The notes below the pieces were generated by a model. That model was not told the DNA's origin and made no database searches. It worked only from the letters and a program-made list of their open reading frames with translations. Below, piece after piece: positions 59,740 to 64,000 of a stretch of 64,000 nt of DNA (position 1 is its first letter; each line of letters begins with the position of its first letter). The stretch lies in NCBI GenBank assembly GCA_034008185.1, contig CM067084.1, forward strand, positions 10,869,385 through 10,933,384, written 5' to 3'. The DNA is from Gorsachius magnificus. Taxonomy: Eukaryota > Chordata > Aves > Pelecaniformes > Ardeidae. The position numbers were made by a program, and so were the translations under genes.

Positions 59740-60060
59740 CCAGGCCAGGCCCTCGGTTTGCCGCCCCGGCCGGGCAGGGGCGGGCTAAGGGCGGCCGGGG
59801 GAGGCCCTGACCGCACGCCGGGGCCGGCTCGCCCCCTGTGGGAGGATTTTTAAGGGCGGGGGAAGGGCCGAGAGGGAGCTGCGGCCGCGGCGAGGTGGGT
59901 CTGACGAGGGCCTTGGGGGAAGGCGTCGGGGGTGGCGGCCATGGGCTGTGCCCCGTAGCCGGGGCAGGGCGCGGTGCAGCCCCTGGAGCGGCGCCTCGCC
60001 GGCTGCCCCAGGGCTGGGCAGCGGGGCCGGGCCGCTGCCTTTTGTCGCTGGAAGGTTGAA
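59740..60060. promoter_or_regulatory. Orphan CpG-rich segment, possible promoter of an unannotated transcript
   Basis: CpG-dense stretch about 19 kb beyond the PCDH10 stop codon with no gene attached. It contains a TTTTTAAGGGCGGGG element at about 59849-59863 (TATA-like plus GC box) and a plausible splice donor cgagGTGGGT near 59893-59902. ORFs on both strands are low complexity. Confidence 0.4.
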
Positions 60061-61076
60061 AGCTTTCTGTGAGGTGGTGATGTTCAACGGCAATAAAAAT
60101 AGGTTAGGCGATAGTAATAGGAAATCTGGGGTAATTGGGCCTGGGCTAGAGCAAACAGCCCCAGCTGGGCAGGCTTCTGCCGAGAAGGCAGCCTCAAACA
60201 TGGGGCAGGCTCTCCTGGGGCAAGGAGTACCATGTGCTTGTGCATTGCAAAGACCTCTGGTCACACCCTGCCCTTAAATGAGCTTTAAAAAAACCCAAGC
60301 CCCCAGCACAGACTCACACACCCACCCCACCCCCTGCCCCCCCAAACCCCAACGAGGTACTATAATCAAGGGGCTGGTGTAGGCTTGGAGCTATGTAGGA
60401 CTGCGTTCTTGAGCGTTACTCCAGATGCATTTCCCTTCAAGGCTGTTATCAGGCATCAAACCTCAGCACCAGGTGTTTTTTTTTTGGTTGGTAGAAGCCA
60501 AGCTCTGTGCTCATCTTATAGTTATTACTCTAAAAATAGAGGCATAATAAATAATGAAATAGAGCTCAGAAAATAACTACTCTGGAGATAATGCTTTCTG
60601 AATCTTGAAATTATTTACGTATATTGATGAAAGCTTTTTTTTTTTAAAGAGTGAAACAATAGGAGGTTTGTTTTGACTAAGCGCAGGCTGAAATCTAAGA
60701 ACTTAAGAAACTTGCTCTGTCATGGTCAAGTGGTGGTTGTGTACAAGCTTTGGAAATATCCTCCCCTTCTTTTTCATTCCACCTCCATGGAAAGCCTCTG
60801 CCTTGATCTAGCCAGTTTCAAGACTTAATGGATAGCCTAGTTGAAAATCTTCATTTTTCCTTCAGTACTTGAAAATGGACTATATGTGTTCAGAGGTTAT
60901 AAACGAACAAAGAGAAAAGTGAACATGCACTAGTATTTGGTTGTGTTACAGCTAGATGCATTTAACTGGCACTGTTACTGAATTGTCTGTTGTTGTTTGG
61001 CTTGGAGATGGAACGGAGAGCTGTGGTAGTTCTGGGTGTTTGAGAAGGGTTTAAATACTTCATGGATGCTAAGAAT
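60061..61076. other. Intergenic sequence after the CpG segment
   Basis: AT-rich with no coding signal. A perfect MEF2 consensus CTAAAAATAG stands at 60530-60539, and a C-rich tract at 60320-60350. Confidence 0.45.
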
Positions 61077-61077
61077 G

Positions 61078-61324
61078 ATACTCCTCAAACTTTTTTGGTT
61101 GCACGCCCCTACAGTAAAAACAATGCACACCCAAAATATGAGTATGTATTTATAAATTATATTATGGACATTATAAAACATACACAAAAATAGAAATTTA
61201 AAAAGAATGAGATAAGAGGAAAGAAATGCTATTTAAAAATATTTTATTTATTAAGGGTACAACAACATCTCTTCCTGTACCCCAGTGGCTTGTCTTGCAT
61301 GCACCCCACTTTGGGGAACACTGA
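61078..61324. mobile_element. Degraded hAT/Charlie-like nonautonomous DNA transposon
   Basis: Left end CTCCTCAAACTTTTTTGGTT, GCACGCCCC and right end GCACCCCACTTTGGGGAACA, CTG form imperfect inverted termini of the style of hAT MITEs (CAGnGnTCnnCAAA...). The interior is AT-rich. An 8-base target duplication is not clear, so the call rests on the termini. Confidence 0.45.
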
Positions 61325-64000
61325 CTTAAAGCACCTTTATAGTTGACCAAGTAAAGAAACCAACTCTCAGAGTGGTAAAGACAAGTGATATTGTAATTTG
61401 AAATAAGTGCTTTTTATGACTGCAGAATTCATTGTCCTGTTTCTAACACCCCCTTTTCCTTCCCCCCTTTCTCTGTATTCAAATTCTTCACTCAGTTATC
61501 AGCTTCATGAGGTCAAATATCCTAATTCAAATTCACTGGCAGTGAGAACTGAATTTGGCTCAGCTGTGGAAATGCTTAATGAACTTAGTTATACCCTTTG
61601 CTGATACTCTTTGCTATGATCGTTATCTTGCAACTGCTTCCAGAGTTCAAGTTTTGTGAAGGCAAGAGAAGTTTTAATGAAGTTCTTAGATTCCAGCAGT
61701 AGCTGAAAACTTGGTTGTTTAAAGTTTTTTGAAGGGATCTTGAGATCAAGACCTATTAATTTTTGGGAAAGCAGACACAAGTTTGTATATTGAAGTTCAG
61801 GCGTATGTTCTGCTTTCATTTTTATGTGCTAGGTTTTTTTCTCTGCTGAAAGCTGTTCTTCTGCAATGAAAAAAGCGACAAGAAAACCAGTATGAACAAT
61901 ACATTTTCTTCTCTGTAACCGACAAATTTCTGGCAGTGGGAAGTGAAAGGGAACTTAATGAGAAGACTGATTTATCTGGTAAGATCTCACATCTTAGAAT
62001 TATTTGGTATAAGAGTTTGTCTCTTGCTTTTAGTGAAGGAAATTATTTTTAAAATAAGTTGTACTTGGCCTACCACTTCAGAAAATTGCATGAAAATCCT
62101 CATGGAAATAAGAATGCATTAGGACGTATGTTTTGATCTGAAAGTGAATCCTTGCTCCCAACAGATGTGTAGTAACTTCTCTCACCCTATCAAATGAAAG
62201 AGGACACATTTATCAATGTTTCTTAGGAACAATAATTAAGAAGGCTTAGCTTTCTTTGGTAAGGGGGTGTGTTCAGCAGCACATTGGTCCTATAACGTCA
62301 CAGAGGATGGATCTGGTGTTCAGTGTGTACTTTAAAGGGCAGAACTCAAAAGGGGAGATCCTGTGTGTCCACTCTTTAATGCAGTGCAATGCAGAGGTGC
62401 TTAAGCTAGCTCAGGTGTATCCATCGTGAAATCCTGCCCTCAGTAAGGAGACAGATGCAATCCTTCACTGCAGTCACTATTTTACATCTGGGACCTGAAC
62501 ACGTAGTGTCTTTGCATGACAGTACACTATGCTGACTTTATTAACCTATTTGCTGTGATCTCTGAACTGAGATCTAACAACTGGTGTCTACACACAATAT
62601 GGCTCCTGAAAGTTTCTGGTTTGTTGAATAATCACTGCAGAATCTTTATGTAGTATGTAGAGCATGATAGAAGTTAAAAATGTGATTTGGAGGAATAAAT
62701 GTAGTGAATGCAAGACCTCTCCAGTTAACTGACAGGGAAGGCTGACTGAAGATGGGATGCCAGTGACTATGTGAATCTTGGTTTTGGACTCATGATTTAA
62801 CTTTGCTTTCCAGATTTCCTATGTAATGAACAAATAAAAGTTCCGATTTAGGCAATTATCACACAAACTGGCACTGAGTTCAGATAGCATGTTTTAAATT
62901 GTAAGGGGTGAACTATTCAAAGAATAGGTTGAATGCTTGGTGTTTGGAGTAGCATTTTCAGGGTGTATGACAAATGTTTTGCTGATCAGGTAGGCTGAAC
63001 AGTGTATGTTATGTTAAGTTGTGGCTGGACAGGGAGAAGAAACTGTGTACAATGTCCTGGCTGCTGCTGTTTTACTTTCCCTGGAAAGGGAAAGAGGGAG
63101 AACATTGCTCCTTTACTAGTGTGCTCAGGCTGGGGAAGGCTCTGGTGATCAGAATGAAGTGGTCAGCTAGTGAGATGGGCAGCAAGAGGAGATCCTGCTT
63201 TCAGCAAGGAGCTGCTGCCCAAGCCTGACTTCAGGAGTGATGACAGATTTTACCAAGGGGGGTTCCCCGTTCCTGGGCTGAGAGGGACCCCTCCCTTATT
63301 TCAGAGATGTACCTCAGCAGTTTCTTTGATCACCCACTGGATTTAAGTTGGTTTGTTTCCCCCCCCCCCCCCCCCACCTTTTTCTTTTGCTTATGTGCTG
63401 TCTTGCAAAACAATGTCTTGGTGCATTCTAATAAAACATCGTTCCAGTCTGTAAGCCTTTGAAGAAGAGGCATAAAAAGATCAGGCAGCGACCCCTCCTA
63501 GTCTTGTTGAGCTCAAGTCTCAGTAGGGTTCTGGATTTTGTTTCAACCTGGACTCTTTCCTTTAAAGTGGAGAAGAAATCTGAATGGAGAAGAGGGGTGG
63601 GACATAATTTATTTGAATAACAAAGATGTTAACTTTGAAATTTAAGTTACAGGCCATTTACTTCATGATATATAGGGGGGGTTGTGTCTTCTGGTACGTT
63701 AAAGTCTTGTTGTTTTTCTTAACTACAGAAAAAGTCTACTTTGGAAAAGAGAAACCTATAGGCCAATTTAATTCATAGAGGGTAAGGTTTCTGAACTTGT
63801 CTGATCAAAATAACCTCACTTAATTTGAAAGAAATTGCATTTCATATTGCTGTTTTTAAAGTACCTGGTTATTGTTGTTGCATACAATAAAACTGCTGCT
63901 TAAAAGGCTTTTTCTGTGAAAACTCCTTTAATCATGCTGGGGAGAAAGTAATTTTCCCTAGTGCTATCTTCTTGCTTAATGTATATCCATCTTCCCTGCT
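61325..64000. other. Intergenic, nothing recognised
   Basis: AT-rich to mixed sequence with a C-run of about 18 near 63360-63375. No coding, RNA or mobile signature seen up to the window end. Confidence 0.5.

Overview
The window looks like a piece of bird chromosome, or less likely another sauropsid. It carries CR1 LINE tails with the 3' end built from repeats of ATTCTATG, has low repeat density, and holds one large split vertebrate gene. That gene is protocadherin-10 (PCDH10, OL-protocadherin), a delta-2 non-clustered protocadherin, and it reads left to right. I recognise it from the whole protein: signal peptide, six cadherin repeats, one membrane span, a cysteine-rich juxtamembrane stretch, the delta-protocadherin cytoplasmic motifs and the C-terminal sequence ending RKRIC.

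Layout: 1-5.5 kb is AT-rich flank with nothing recognisable as coding. From 5.54 to 8.63 kb lie two CpG islands separated by a short AT-rich gap, with CCAAT boxes and a CRE-like half-site near 8.40-8.47 kb that mark the probable PCDH10 promoter. From about 8.5 to 9.55 kb is the inferred 5' leader, with upstream ORFs, homopolymers and CA/GGA repeats. The CDS is five exons: 9547-12147, 13794-13852, 14422-14528, 22857-23162 and 40802-40821. All junctions are GT-AG, all phases match, and the protein is 1030 residues. Exon 1 carries the ectodomain, membrane span and half of the tail. Exons 2-5 carry the distal tail, including a WIRS motif for the WAVE complex. The last exon adds only six residues after a 17.6 kb intron. 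Reading through the first 5' splice site gives an 884-residue short form that stops inside a GC-rich minisatellite.

Downstream of about 41.6 kb I see no protein-coding gene. The flank holds CR1 copies (one near 50.3 kb and a head-to-head pair at 57.85-59.23 kb), a degraded hAT-like element near 61.1 kb, young tandem duplications, isolated GC-rich blocks, a homeobox-motif-rich block at 54.85-55.34 kb that could be an enhancer, and an orphan CpG-rich segment at 59.74-60.06 kb that could be the promoter of an unannotated RNA. The introns hold a very old CR1-type LINE with a decayed reverse transcriptase FADD motif and degenerate MIR/L2-like tails.

No RNA gene, CRISPR array or novel multi-gene system was found. 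The points most worth checking are regulatory: a palindromic MEF2 site in the leader, an upstream ORF of 54 codons, a G-rich repeat 34 bases past the exon 1 splice donor, and the orphan CpG island.
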